Of a DNA stretch of 64,000 nt, positions 40,326 to 53,085 are shown one piece after another. Each line of letters begins with the position of its first letter. Positions within the stretch are counted from its first letter, which is position 1. The translations under genes were made by a program, and so were the position numbers. The notes beneath the pieces are model-generated. The model saw only the letters and a program-made list of their open reading frames with translations, ran no database searches and was not told where the DNA came from. The DNA comes from Diadema setosum (Eukaryota; Echinodermata; Echinoidea; Diadematoida; Diadematidae): positions 21,905,472 through 21,969,471 of the forward strand of contig NC_092696.1 in NCBI RefSeq assembly GCF_964275005.1, given 5' to 3'.

Positions 40326-42479
40326 ATTCACAAGTTTGACAAAAAGAACAAATAAAGAAAATTCCACAAAATATAATTTCTTATGAAAAGTATACACATT
40401 CCCTGGATTGGTTACTGACATATGCCAAGGGTAAAGTTATTCCCTCTGCTTTCAGTGTTAAGTCTGTTAGCATTGTCTACTGCGCTGAAAAGTGGAATAA
40501 AATGCTGAATTTTCTTCGTATCACCCGATGAGAGTTTATTTTGTACTTCTGCAGTTAAGCAAAAGTCATAATCTTTCTGAAATGTTGTATATGAATAGAT
40601 TTTTTTTTTTCTGTATGCGCATTAGCCGCTTATCTTACGCAGAACATCAGAGAAAGACATATTGGATCAATATGCAGGGTTTTCTGTATGTTAACGTGCA
40701 ATAGCTGTTACTTGTGCACAATACATCAGTGAAAGAAAAGAAACTTACTCTATTTGTTTGTTTGTTTGTTTGTTTGTTTGTTTGTTTGTTTGTTTATTTG
40801 TTTGTTTGTTTTTTTTGTTTTTTTGGGGGCGGCAATAATGTGCAATATAACTTATGGATTATGATACTGGTGTACTGTACATAGTCTGTATAAAGTATTT
40901 TAATGAAATGTCTCTTAGAATTTGTAGTTGACATGTGTTTGTTGAAGTAATTGATTCTTTATAATAGTTTTGTGTATATTTTTTTAGGTTCACCATACGA
41001 TGATAGCTTGTGTTTTGACTGAATGCATGATTTTTTTGATTATCCACTCGATGTTAAATGTGTTGTCAAGATGTGTCAATGGTGAATGTGTGACAAAACC
41101 AAATTTCCATGCCATGTTTTTATAAAGAAATAAAAATGAACTGAAATGAAATGAAATGATGTGAAATATCGTTTTCCATAACTGACGTCATGATCTGTAG
41201 TAGTCTTCTCATCCAGCGGTGACAACACCAATACTTTTAAAAAATCCATTACTTTTGAACGGATTGTTCGATTTTCTTCAAACTTTCACTGTTGTTCTAC
41301 TAATGTTGCTGCATTTACACAATCCACACGTATATTTGACCCAATCATTCCTCTTAAATGGGTTAAACCATAGAGTTTTTGAATCTCCATGATAAAGCAC
41401 TTTTTACAGGAATCTGCATTTACCAATAAGTTGTAGTGAACGAGCCACCAAGAACTGTCCGTGTTTGTCCTTCGGCCATATTCACTCTCATGGCTGGCCT
41501 GATCCATATTCACCCAACCAGGGAGGAGCAAATAACGTGCTCTTTTTGAGTCACGATGGTTGGTAGGAAAGTATAGCACTGCGTAGGCTTGCCGAGGTCA
41601 GTGTTTTCAGGCCATTCATTGTCCAACGACACTTATTTACTGACATGGACAGATTGAAATACATGTACTTCGGTTCTTCACTGGGTCTTGCCAAACACGT
41701 ACCGAGAAATAGCTGAGAAGAAAAAAAAAAACAACAGGGAAGACAAACAAAAGGAAATTGAAAAGAGTACCGATCTCACGCTGGCCATGAGTGGCATAGG
41801 CCTATAGTTTACCGAGGACATACGATCGTACGAAATCTTTATAATTGTGCATGCATCTTCCATGCAGTGTGTTCCAGGAAAGGAGAACTGCAGTGGTGGT
41901 TTGCATGCTGCATGGTTATTAACCATCTGCGTGTGATGCGGATGCCACATTGATTATCTGTCCATACAGGTTTGTGTGTTAAATTTGTGCACAGTTGGCT
42001 CATCGGCACAGAAACGGTTAAATCTCAATCCCCCTCGACCCCGCCCACTTCTCCTCCCCTCTTCCTCTCTCTCTCTTCCCAGCTCCCCCCCCCCCCATCT
42101 TTCCCTCCCTATATCTCTTTACTCTTCATGTCACTTAGCTTGCTTAATTGCCCATCAATTAACATATTGATTGTGATGAAATAAACGATGCTGCATATAC
42201 TTTGATATTCAAATAATTATTTGCAGCTGGCAGAGATAAACAAATTATTGCCAAAAAGAGAGAGAGAGAGAGAGAGAGAATATGGAAAGCTATTTTTGCT
42301 TCTCCAATATGGCAGTATGTCACATGTACAAGATTGTTAATAACAACATGAGGTATTATGCTGATCATACACGCATGTCATGTTCTCGATTATTATGAAA
42401 TATGATGGTGTTACACTGTTACAATAGTAAATTTGTACTGTGCGTTTGTGTGTGCGTGTGTGTATTTCGCACGGACTAC
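40326..42479. other. Intergenic spacer with repeat fragments
   Basis: No supported gene. It contains a (GTTT)n tract at about 40755-40812, a retroposon-like GAAATGAAATGAAATGA tail at 41138-41158, a fragment of the R4 element at 41183-41330 (AACGGATTGTTCGATTTTCT), CT-rich DNA at 42040-42110 and a GA tract at 42259-42279. Confidence 0.5.
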
Positions 42480-42684
42480 TTTTTAGTTGTATGGTTTGTT
42501 TTTATAATAAACCGCTAGGGAAGTAACGCATTCTCGTATGCAAGCACAAGGGTCATTTCTAAATGACTTCCAGTATAAGTGATGATGGCAAAGTGTCTTG
42601 TCTAATGGCACAACCGGGGACTTGAACCAGGGATATCATGTTGGGGGTCTACGGTCTAATCGTCACTTCAGCCACACCACCTCC
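42480..42684 (-). mobile_element. tRNA-derived SINE
   Basis: On the minus strand the head reads GGAGGTGGTGTGGCTGAAGT, an A-box-like start, followed ~55 nt later by the B-box-like GGTTCAAGTCCCC (42628-42616), the two internal RNA polymerase III promoter parts. A non-tRNA body and a tail ending near a GT tract follow. Length and layout fit a SINE. Confidence 0.6.
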
Positions 42685-42711
42685 TGTACAATTCAGGATT
42701 ATGCAATATCT

Positions 42712-42878
42712 GGGCCCATTGCATAAAAGTTACTAATATGGTAACTTTGCCATCCAATGGTAACTTCCATGGAATTCTTGATTTTGATTGGCTGTTAATT
42801 GAGTAGACCTATTGTTGCCATAGTAGTTACCATTGGATGGCAAAGTTACCATAATAGTTACTTATATGCAACGGGCCC
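42712..42878. repeat. 167-bp fold-back MITE with GGGCCC ends
   Basis: Ends GGGCCCATTGCATAAAAGTT and complement-type AACGGGCCC. The arms also share GGTAACTTTGCCATCCAATG and its complement. About 50 bp per arm pair almost fully around a ~55-bp centre. Confidence 0.85.
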
Positions 42879-44096
42879 CTGGTCATGATAACGGCTAAAT
42901 GAGGAGCAGGACCTCTTCGAGGAGCTCTTGGATCGAATGCCATGACTAAGTCAAGAAGTCCACTGTAGGAACGCATGTAACGCTGGTTTGACCATAGATA
43001 GGAGGTATTCTACCTCCTCGGTTTGACCATGAACCTACAACGAAGTCCAAACGAGGTCCACATTTAGCCATATGTATTTTATTTGACTGTCGGTGTGTGT
43101 GAAGAGGATGTGTGGAATTTGTCCCGTTGCGTTCCCAACAATACATTTGCCGAAATCAATATTCATATTTTGCCGTGCCTACACATCGAACATTGTAAAA
43201 AGTGAAAAGGACACATTTGCACCAAAGATGGATGTCTTTCTAAAAATTAATCTACAGTATAATCTTAATCCTGCGAGCGGTGCGTATATTTATTAGTTAG
43301 TATGTGCCATGTATGTAATTGCACTTACTCCTAAACCGACATGGAAAGATCCGATTAAAATCCGGCGTAACAGGACAGTCATATTGTGTCAGGAGTGCGT
43401 CAAAGGTACGATCAGTTGCAAGCGGGACTTGGCTTATTCCACTTTTTCAAACTGACCCGCAGTCTTGACTGTCACTGGCACGACTAGTGAGCAAATCAAT
43501 CTGGCAAGCCTAAACAATATCACACAAAAAGGTGGTGAATCTATGAATATACTCAACGAAGTGTCTGAGGAATAAACACTCCAGCTTGACTGTTGGAACG
43601 CAAGACCCATTGGCAACCTTCCACAAAATCAATTTATCTCTGTTGCCCCTATTATGATTCCTTTTGTTCACTGTTGACCTTGCGACGTATGTCCATTCCC
43701 GTACCAGTCATTCCTGAAGAGCATGGTAACTGGGCTTAAATTGCACGTCTTCTTGTAGCCAGATATGTTTCTTTGGCGTCTTCTATTAATACTTCTTTTC
43801 CTGCTTCTACAGTATGTGAGACACGATAAATATCAGTCTGCTAATCATTACTATATAATAGGTAACATCGGAGCGAACCGAAAGGGATTGGTATAGGATC
43901 CCCCCCCCCCCCCACCCCTTCCACAGTGACGGTGTGAATGGCCTGGGAATTTTAACCCTGCGGCTTTTTTCCCCCTCCAAAGTGGGGGTGTAACGGTGGA
44001 ACTTTTCACCAATTTGCACTCTTTCCTTCTCGAGAAATGACTGGGATTTTCAAATTACGGTACAAACGCTGTTTTCTATGCCCTAATCGAGAAATA
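42879..44096. other. Intergenic spacer
   Basis: No supported gene. A C-run lies at 43899-43912. Confidence 0.45.
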
Positions 44097-44337
44097 CACT
44101 GGACAGCAAAAGAAAGTACCCACTTCTGTCAAAGGCCGCATATAAAAATTCACCACGTAGAAGTAAACAATTTTGGTACACAGGTATGCTGCAATATCCA
44201 TTTGTAATCACATACCCAATGCAAGTGATTATCTTTATTACAAAGAAAAAAAAATGACATGCACAGCATCTTGGTCAATGAATCAAAAGTCCCACACAAC
44301 AGCACTTTCCACCATGCAAAAATGGCCACTGAATCAA

Positions 44338-46703
44338 CGGCGTAGCCAGGATTTCATCTTGGGGGGGGGGGGCGGTTAGTTTGCGAGGGAGCGAAGCGAC
44401 CGAGCCCGAGCGAGCGGAGCGAGCGAGGGGAGGGGGGTGTGGGAGGGGGGTGTCCCCCCTCCCACGGTAAGAACTTTTTGCATTTTGATGTTGCAAATGG
44501 TGCAATTTGATGCATGTTTTTGCGCGTTTTATCGACGTGAAACAGTCCCACTTGTTTAAGGTAGCAGTTTATTTTGATGTAGATTATTATTGAACAATTT
44601 GCCTATAAAACGGTATGATTTAAATACATTTCTTGTTATATGTATTAATTTTTTTCACTGAATATCATGAACGCGACTGAACCCGAGCAAGTGGAGCGAG
44701 CGAGGGGGGAGGGGAGGGTGTGGGAGGGGGGTGTCTCCCCTCCCACGGTGAGAACTTTTTGCATTTTGATGTTGCAAATAGTGCAATTTGATGCATGTTT
44801 TTGCGCGTTTTATCGACGTGAAACAGTCCGACTTGTTTAAGGTAGCAGTTTATTTTGAAGTAGATTATTATTGAACAATTTGCCTATAAAACGGTATGAT
44901 TTAAATACACTTCTTGCTATATGTATTAATTTTTTTCATTAAATATCATGAACGTGACTGAATCCGAGCGAGCGGAGCGAACGAGGGGGGAGGGGAGGGT
45001 GTGGGAGGGGGTGTCTCCCCTCCCACGGTGAGAACTTTTTGCATTTTGATGTTGCAAATGATGCAATTTGATGCATGTTTTTGCGCGTTTTATCGACGTG
45101 AAACAGTCCCACTTGTTTAAGGTAGCAGTTTATTTTGATGTAGATTATTATTGAACAATTTGCCTATAAAACGGTATGATTTAAATACACTTCTTGTTAT
45201 ATGTATTAATTTTTTTCACTGAATATCATGAACGCGACTGAACCCGAGCAAGCGGAGCGAGCGAGGGGGGAGGGGAGGGTGTGGGAGGGGGTGTCTCCCC
45301 TCCCACGGTGAGAACTTTTTGCATTTTGATTTCGCAAATGGTGCAATTTGATGCATGTTTTGGCGTGTTTTAACGAGTTGAAACAGCCCCACGATAGTTG
45401 AAGGTTGCAGTATATTTTGATGTAGATTATCATTGAACAATTTGCCTATAATATGATATAATTTCGATACACTTCTTGTATATATTCTTTTCACTGAATA
45501 TCATGAAAACGACTGAACCCGAGCGAGCGGAGCGAGCGAAGGGGGAGGGGAGGGTGTGGGAGGGGGTGTCCCCCCTCCCACGGTGAGAACTTTTTGCATT
45601 TTGATGTTGCAAATGGTGCAATTTGATGCGTGTTTTTGCGTGTTTTAACGAGTTGAAACAGTCCCACTGTTGTTCAAGGTTGGTATGCAGTATATTTTAT
45701 TGTAGATTATTATTGAACAATTTGCTTATAAAACGGTATGATTTAAACTTTCTTGTTACATGTATTATTTTTTTTCACTGAATATCATGAACGCGACTGA
45801 ACCCGAGCGAGCGGAGCGAGCGAGGGTGGAGGGGAGGGTGTGGGAGCGGGGTGTCCCCCCTCCCACGGTGAGAACTTTTTGCATTTAGATGTTGCAAATG
45901 GTGCAATTTGATGCATGTTTTTGCGTGTTTTAACGAGTTGAAACAGCCCCACTTGTTTAAGGTAGCAGTATATTTTGATGAAGATTATTATTGAACAATT
46001 TGCTTATAAAATGGTATTATCTAAATACGCTTCTTGTATTAATTCTTTTCACTGAATATCATGAACGCGACTGAACCCGAGCGAGCGGAGCGAGCGAAGG
46101 GGGAGGGGAGGGTGTGGGAGAAGGCGTGGGTGAGTGTTATCTCCATCCTTCCCTTCCGATGGAGCTTTTGCCTTTTTTAAGGTTGAAATTGAGATATCTC
46201 GTATACGCATATTTGATGGAATCAACATTTGGGAAATCACAACAACAACAACAACAACAACAAAACTGATGGGGGGGGGGGGACTGAGGGAGGAAAGGGT
46301 CGATTAAAAGGGGAAATTCCCCTTATACATGAGGGAACCTTTAGTTTTCGGAATATAAGTGATAAGTCTTGTGCACTCAGAATTATTCATGAGTTTTTGT
46401 AAATCTAAAAAGTGTACTAAGCTAGGGAAAGAGGCACAGAGGGGGAGGGTTTGGGAGGGGGTTACCCCCTCCCAAGCAAGAGAGATTTTGCATATTTTGA
46501 ATTGAAATTCAACGATCTGGTGCACACTTTGAGTGAAATATTCAAAAAAATATCTTATTTGATGAAAGGTTGCAAAGGAGACCCGCTTCATGTGCATGCA
46601 TACAGTATACACGCATTTTTTTTCCGCCTCCCAAATCCCCGGTCCAAATCTTAGGGGGGCGACAGCCCCTATCCCCCCCCCCCCCCCGGATACGCCAGTG
46701 CCC
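44338..46703. mobile_element. Nested element with GGCGTAGCCAGG-type ends
   Basis: Left end CAACGGCGTAGCCAGGATTT followed by a G-run; the right end reads CCCCGGATACGCCAGTG preceded by a C-run, an imperfect inverted repeat. It sits inside the Tc1-like element and contains the ~280-bp tandem array. The end style resembles the element at 50556-53078. Confidence 0.55.
44390..46135 (+). repeat. Tandem array, about seven units of ~280 bp
   Basis: Units begin near 44399, 44680, 44960, 45240, 45515, 45800 and 46073 with CCGAGCGAGCGGAGCGAGCG, then a G-rich stretch, a CCCTCCCACGGTGAGAACTT block, TTTGCATTTTGATGTTGCAA, and AACAATTTGCCTATAAAACG. Units 2-4 are the most alike. Short frames crossing the units are repeat artefacts. 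Confidence 0.9.
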
Positions 46704-47140
46704 CCTGAATGGATAACATTTTTAAACAACCAATATGTCAAATGAACATCTGTTTTGTCAAAATGATGTTAATGAGTGTATTCTGTATTTAGGGATGCTA
46801 CCCTTCCTGATTATGCTAATTCTCAGAATAAAATCAGTTAGCTCTTTAGACTGGACATTACTTTACTCTGGTCTAAGCAAGCTTCCATTAGAAAATTATG
46901 CCACGTCTTGTAAGGCTTGTGAGGCTCATTCTGTTACATTTTGTGACTTTTGATTCAGTGACCAAGATGCTGTGCATGCCATTTTTTTCTTTGTAATAAA
47001 GATAATCACTTGCTATTGGGTATGTGATTACTAATGGATATTGCAGCATACCTGTGTACAAAAATTGTCTATTTCTAGGTGGTGAATTTTTGTGTGCAGC
47101 CTTTGACAGAAGTGGGTACTTTCTTTTGCTGTCCAGTATA

Positions 47141-50100
47141 TGGTGATAGTTTACTAGTCTCGTTGAGTTAAATTGAAGACCTTGATCCTGATCACGGGGG
47201 CAAATATAGAAAAAAAATAGAGTCACAATGCAGTGAAGATTTGAAATGATGATATTGGACAGAGAAATGTGAAAAAAAGGTCTTGTGAATACGCGTCAGT
47301 GAATACTTGGTGTCTTAACTTATACAGCTTAGACGGAACTGAATGTAGTATGCGAATATATGGAATTGATTAAGACGATACAAACACAATTGAGAAACTT
47401 TATTTCACTCAGACAAAAATTGTAACCCCCCCCCCCCCAAAAAAAAAAAAAAACCTCTGATTATTCCTTTCTTTGTTTGTGTTTTTTGTTTTGGTGTGTT
47501 TTTCTACATTTTCGCCTATCACATGTTTCACTAAACTTGCTCTAAGCGACATGCAAGTTGCATGAGGAGACATTGCCTTTGCCCTTGTAAATGGTTTTGT
47601 AGGATTTAGTTAAGTCGTTAGTGTTCGATGTGTTTTAGTTTCTCTTCCCGTATAACAAGGTTATTATTTCGTATTTTATTAATGATTGTTTGGAGGGGAA
47701 TACATATTACAAGTTTCACCTTTTTGGCTTCCCCTCCATTTTCAACATTTTCAACGTTATGCAGTAAATAGCATGCATCTTCTTCTTCCTCAACAATATT
47801 CGTGTTTATATTATATTTCGATGTATGTAAAATAGTGTTCTTTCTTTCTTCATGTTATGTTTTATACACTGACACTCTTTGTTGAAAATGGAAATAAATG
47901 AAATGAAATGAAATGAAATGAATGTTATGACCTCCCATATTGTATTCACCTTTGACCTTTTACTTCTGGCATTTTTTTATCTCTGGCATACACCTGTTGC
48001 GACTCTATGAATAATTTAGACCATGCATATCACGAAATCCCTGCTTCGAGACCCTGCATGGCTGGGTGGTTGTGTCCAAGTATACACAAGCAGTTATCCT
48101 CATTAAACAAAGATCCTTCGGAAGAGACTTGAAAGTCGTCAATCCCATATAATAGTTGCGTATACAAGTCTTAATTCACTGTTATATTTCACTTCATTTC
48201 ATTTCATTTCATTTCATTTCACTTTATTTCATTTCCAACCACACAAAACATCCACATACACATTTAGTAACACAACATCAGTACTGTTTCGTGGCCACAT
48301 TATATCTGTTTCTGGCTACATTAAAAGAAATATACTACAATAAAATATGATCATGATTTTTTTTTACCTCTCGTAATTTTTGCTACTATCTTTACCTTGT
48401 ATACAACGGCTTAGACAGAACCTTTTGAGAAACACCCATTGAAGCAGATGAAAGCCACTTCTTCTCAGTCAATTTTACGGTGTAAAGTTACCGTATAAAG
48501 TGCAATTTTAGCGTCGAACATTGACATGGGGAGCTTCTATCTGATCAAAATATTTCATGATAATTGAAAGGTGTGTGAAGTTAAAATTAACAGTGACATT
48601 TCTATCAAATATCACATCGGTTTAAAGACAACGACGACAACAACAACAACAACAACAACAACAAAATGCATGCATTACTCAGGTGTGAATGAGCATCTGT
48701 TATTTCATAATGATAACAATGATTACAATGATGACAATAGTAATAATATTAATAATAATGATATCGTAATTATAAAAATTTATTATTGTCATTATCATCA
48801 TCAAAGTCATTCTTCTTATCATTATGATTATTATTGTCATTATGAAATTGTTGTTTTTGTTATCATTATTATTATTATCATTATTATTATTATCATTATC
48901 ATTTACATCCATATAGTACATAATAGAAGACTGTGAATAGCTTTTTTACTGAAATGAAAAGTTAATTCAGTCCATTTCGAGCTATTGTTATGTAAGTTTA
49001 TTTTGTATAGGCCTTAACTTATAATTTATCATTTCGAGGTTTAGTAGATGTAGGCCTACATTAACAAATTCTGAGTGCAAGATTGGAACTCATTGAATAA
49101 TGATAGCATAATAAATTGGGAATTTTTATCCCCATACACGTGTGCAATCCACTCATGTTGCTAATGATACACTCCAAATGTGTTTGGGTGAAAGGACCCT
49201 GTTCTAGACCAGCAAAGATTGTTATTGAGAAATATGCGACTTCGGAGTTACACTTTGAGGATAATAAAATATGAACAGATAAAAATCAAGGAGTACTTGA
49301 GTGAGCAATATGAGTACGTGTTAGTAACTTGAAAGACTTGATATATATCTTTAATGCATGAGAGTGACCTCGTGTTATCATGGAGGTGGTGTTACAGATA
49401 TTCATTCATGGAATGAGATCACGGCGAAATCATTTTTTTTTTCATCAACAGGTATCTAGGGAGGGCCACCATGCTCGGCCGCTGCCCGATTTGCGTATGC
49501 AGAAAGTTGCAGGGGCGTGGCTCGTGAGGCCTTTTGGGTTTATGTAAACAGACGAGTGTTCGGATGCGGGGTTCCGTATTATTTCATTATACACTATAGT
49601 TTCTGTTTTTCACTGGAATTCTCTTTTGCTCTATGGTTTCGGACGGGGATCGTAGACGGAATGTTCGATCACTTTCCCCGCAGATATATTGCTGAAAGAA
49701 TTCCCGTCGATCTATTGATAGACAGGCCTATTTAGAGATTGCGAACCGGATGTGTCTGGTTGGCGGAACAAAACCAAACAAAGGAGGGGGGTTAAAATAC
49801 AACAACTAACGATCGCATGTGACCTACGCGCGTTTTCAAGACATATTTAAAAGATCACAATTTAGGCCACAATATCATCTACATTATTTAGATGTGTCTC
49901 CCCGGATGGGAACTGTACACAGCAGTTCAATAGGCCAGGGAGTCAACTCCCTGAATAGGCCATGCAGTCCGAGCACGGTATATCACGTACAGTAATGCTT
50001 GTGTAGCAGTGCCTGACTGTATGGGCAACTGTGTAGTAGTTTCTTTATTCCTGGACCTTTCTGATATTATTGTCCGCCGACTTACCACTGACCTGGATGC

Positions 50101-50555
50101 GACTGGACATGTGTGTTCAGTATCTCTATCCCGCACGTGGACTCCGCACGTGCAAGACGCGACTGACCTCTACGGGAGAGGGAGGGAGAGGCCTGGGAGA
50201 GAGAGGGAGAGATGGGGAGGGGGGGGGGGTGGGGTGAGTGCGTGGTGAGGACATAACACAACCCCCCCCCCCCCCAAAAAAAAAAAAAAAAAGAGGATAG
50301 GAATCGTGGTGGATGTAGTTTCAGTGACAAAATGATATATCGTCTGAAAATGATAAATAATAATAAAATGGTTTGAAATTTAAATCGTTGCGATTCTCTC
50401 AATTCTATCTCCCCTGGGCCTCCTTTCCCTTGTGTCCCCCTCGTCCCCCTGTCCTCCCTAGAGCTCTAATAGGCCTACACACACTGTGACACACACACCT
50501 ACACACACACACACACACTGACATATAGTACGTTTAAGCAAGATGTAAGGATATG
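47141..50555. other. Intergenic spacer, microsatellite-rich
   Basis: No supported gene. It has a GAAAT-pentamer tail at 47895-47921 and an inverted one (ATTTC) at 48188-48232, (CAA)n at 48640-48664, imperfect AAT/ATT repeats at 48703-48905, and G-runs with purine repeats at 50165-50235. The frame at 49517-49735 has no motif. Confidence 0.5.
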
Positions 50556-50630
50556 CAGGCCCGTAGCCAGGATTTTTCAAGGGGGGTGCGGTCACTAAAA
50601 AAACGGACCTTCGGTACCAATACCAATGAT

Positions 50631-50717
<87 letters not shown>

Positions 50718-51180
50718 TTTGGACGACCGAACTACAAAAGTTGTATAAGAATTTGCGCGCGAAGCGCGCCGCAAATTGTGAATTTTGACTGTTTTAATGA
50801 CGTTTTAAAGTCTCGAGGAAATTTGTATTTTTGTCTGTTGCATGCAATCGCGTTACGGTATTTCATCTAGGAAATAGTAAAAACTCATTTTGCCAGGAAG
50901 TTGCAAAGTTTAATTGTGTTCGAGACTCTGCGCGCGTAGCGCGCCGCAAAATTGAGAATAGTGATTTTCCTGGTGTTGCTTTAACTTTTATTTTTTCTAT
51001 TGTATACCCGCGTTAGCAGGCCTGAAGCCTGGTATGCGAGTTTGTCAAAAACGAAAATAAATAAGAAAATTTTTAAAACAAAATGAATTGTAAATGTGAA
51101 CCATTTACATTTTGCCTCCTTGTGGTAGGATATTTCCAGCATTTCCGAACTTTCAAATAATCATTTTAGATTTAATAATA

Positions 51181-51517
51181 TTAAAGGTAGTAGATCCGAT
51201 TCGCAAACATCTCCAATATCAGTCAAATGTCATATTAACCATCATGCTAAGAAGGTTTTCTTTGTGGAATTTGGAGGTCAGTGAAATTCAAAAATTAAAC
51301 ATCCGTTAGCCATTGGAAGAAGTTGAGTGCAAATTCAGACCTCAGGCTTAGAGGTGCTCAGATGTTTTTCTATTTGCTTTGATCTGTCTTACTGTGCACA
51401 CTAAGATACATATTGGAATGGTTATTTCTTATTTACTAAATTATAGTAGCATATTTGGTTACTAGCTGTCTCTAGGCATTTTCGAATTTGGGCTGCAAAG
51501 AGATCCACTACCTTTAA
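51181..51517. repeat. MITE nested in the 2.5-kb element
   Basis: Ends TTAAAGGTAGTAGATCCGAT and GAGATCCACTACCTTTAA are inverted repeats with few mismatches. A fragment of its right end recurs at 51820-51868. Confidence 0.7.
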
Positions 51518-51574
51518 GTTAGAAGAGAGATAAGTAAATAATGATAGAATAAACAAACAAAAAAGAATGAGTTT

Positions 51575-52175
51575 CTTTTGTAATACTATCTGACAAGCTT
51601 TTTACTTTACCATTTTACTTCATAGCTCAGCACTTTCCATTCTCTCTCATACCCTCTTACCCATTACATTTAAATGAAATATAACTAAAATGAGTTTGCG
51701 TGCCTGCATAATACTCTTTGGAAATTATAAGTGAGAATGTTCTTAGGTTTTGGCTCACTTTAAAATGAGAACCAATAGAACTGTCACAACATGAGAAAAT
51801 GTATAAGTAATAATCAACAGTACATTTCCGAATTTGGCCTGCAAAGAAATCCGCTACCTGTAAGTTAGTTTCTAACCGGCTCTCACAATGTTATCATACA
51901 TAGGGTTTTTCCCTGACTGTTTTTACTCCGGAGCTCTTGCAATATTCAGGCTTTTGTAATACTATCTGACAAACTTTTTACTTTACCATTTTACTTCATA
52001 ACTCAGCATTCTCTCTCATACCCTCTTACCCATTACATTTAAATGAAATACAACTAAATTGAGTTTGCGTGCCTGCATAATACTCTTTGGAAATTATAAG
52101 TGAGAATGTTCTTAGGTTTTGGCTCACTTCAAAATGAGAACCAATCAAACTGTCACAACATGAGAAAATGTATAA
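51575..52175 (+). repeat. Direct duplication of ~225 bp
   Basis: Segment 51575-51806 recurs at 51951-52175 with a 7-bp deletion and few substitutions (shared AATACTATCTGACAA, GAGTTTGCGTGCCTGCATAA, GGTTTTGGCTCACTT). The MITE fragment lies between the copies. Confidence 0.85.
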
Positions 52176-53085
52176 CTAATAATTTGTTGGAACCGTAAGC
52201 AAATGCCAGCTGAAGGCGAGTAGGCAAGTGTGTTTAAAAGCATTAGATTATGCACGGAGATCGTATAGTTACTTGATAGATGATCTTTTCTCGAATGTTG
52301 GTACTAGCAAAAGGGCTAGAAAAAGCAGCTGTTATAATTCGTTAGGCATGCATAATGGCCCAATGAGTGTTACAAGAGAACTGGAGTAAGACAGGTCTTT
52401 CATTTTGTTTTGTCTCTCCTGATCGTTCGTAAGAAATGCTAATTCATGACCACCTTTTCACAATTTGATTGGAGCATGCATTCATAATGGAAAATAGTTG
52501 ACATAATAATCTATCCCCAGGCATTATCATGCCAACATGTACTTATATATACATGTACTAGATTTGTGAGACGTAGATATGAAATGTCTCAGGTTTTCGA
52601 TTATAATAATTTCGAGGAAATTTCTTTAATTTTTATTATATATGTAAACTTGAGGCTATTAGATTTTCATCCACTTACCTCTGTTCCTGTGAAAAAATGC
52701 AAGTGTCAACCTCAATGTCATACACGAATCGCACGTACTCGGGCGGCCAGTGGAAAAAAAAACAACACCGGTCACACGCGCCAAGGGCCATGGCATGCAG
52801 TGCCAATATAATAATAGCTCGCACAAATTGATACATAACATTTGTGTTTGTGTGCATGGGGACGATCCGATGGTTCATACAACAAAAGGGTTTCGTACAA
52901 TTATTTTTAACATTGTTAAACGTACTCTTCCACATTTACGTAGCATATAATGTGTCTTTATATTTATTTGGATTGTTATCTTGAGAATTGCTAAAAACCG
53001 TTATTATGAAAAAGTGGACCTTTCAGAATTTGGGGGGGTGCGTACGCACCCGACGCACCCCCCCTGGCTACGGGCCTGGGATATG

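Larger units (their letters stand above)
44097..47138. mobile_element. Tc1/mariner-like non-autonomous element with long inverted repeats
   Basis: The ends are inverted repeats of about 200 bp: the left starts ACTGGACAGCAAAAGAAAGT (after TAC) and the right ends with its complement before TATA. Both arms share AGATAATCACTTG-type and CACAGGTATGCTGCAATATC blocks or their complements. A TA dinucleotide flanks both sides, as expected for Tc1/mariner. No transposase frame remains; the middle is filled by a second element with a satellite array (44338-46703). Confidence 0.7.
50556..53078. mobile_element. 2.5-kb inverted-repeat DNA element with 7-bp target duplication
   Basis: Ends CAGGCCCGTAGCCAGG and CCTGGCTACGGGCCTG are perfect 16-bp inverted repeats. 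GGATATG flanks both sides (50549-50555, 53079-53085). A CAGG start and a duplication of 7-8 bp are hAT-like, though 7 is one short of the usual 8. No transposase is visible. Inside are CA and TA microsatellites (50632-50714), two GCGCGCGAAGCGCGCCGC-like palindromes (50755, 50929), a nested MITE and a duplicated segment. Confidence 0.75.

Noticed and set aside
44275..46240. Series of similar Pro/Ser/Arg-rich ORFs, minus strand
   Set aside because: Frames across the ~280-bp tandem units; they change with each unit and have no selection signature.
48571..48936. 121-aa Ile/Tyr/His-rich ORF
   Set aside because: Translation of ACA and ATT trinucleotide repeats.
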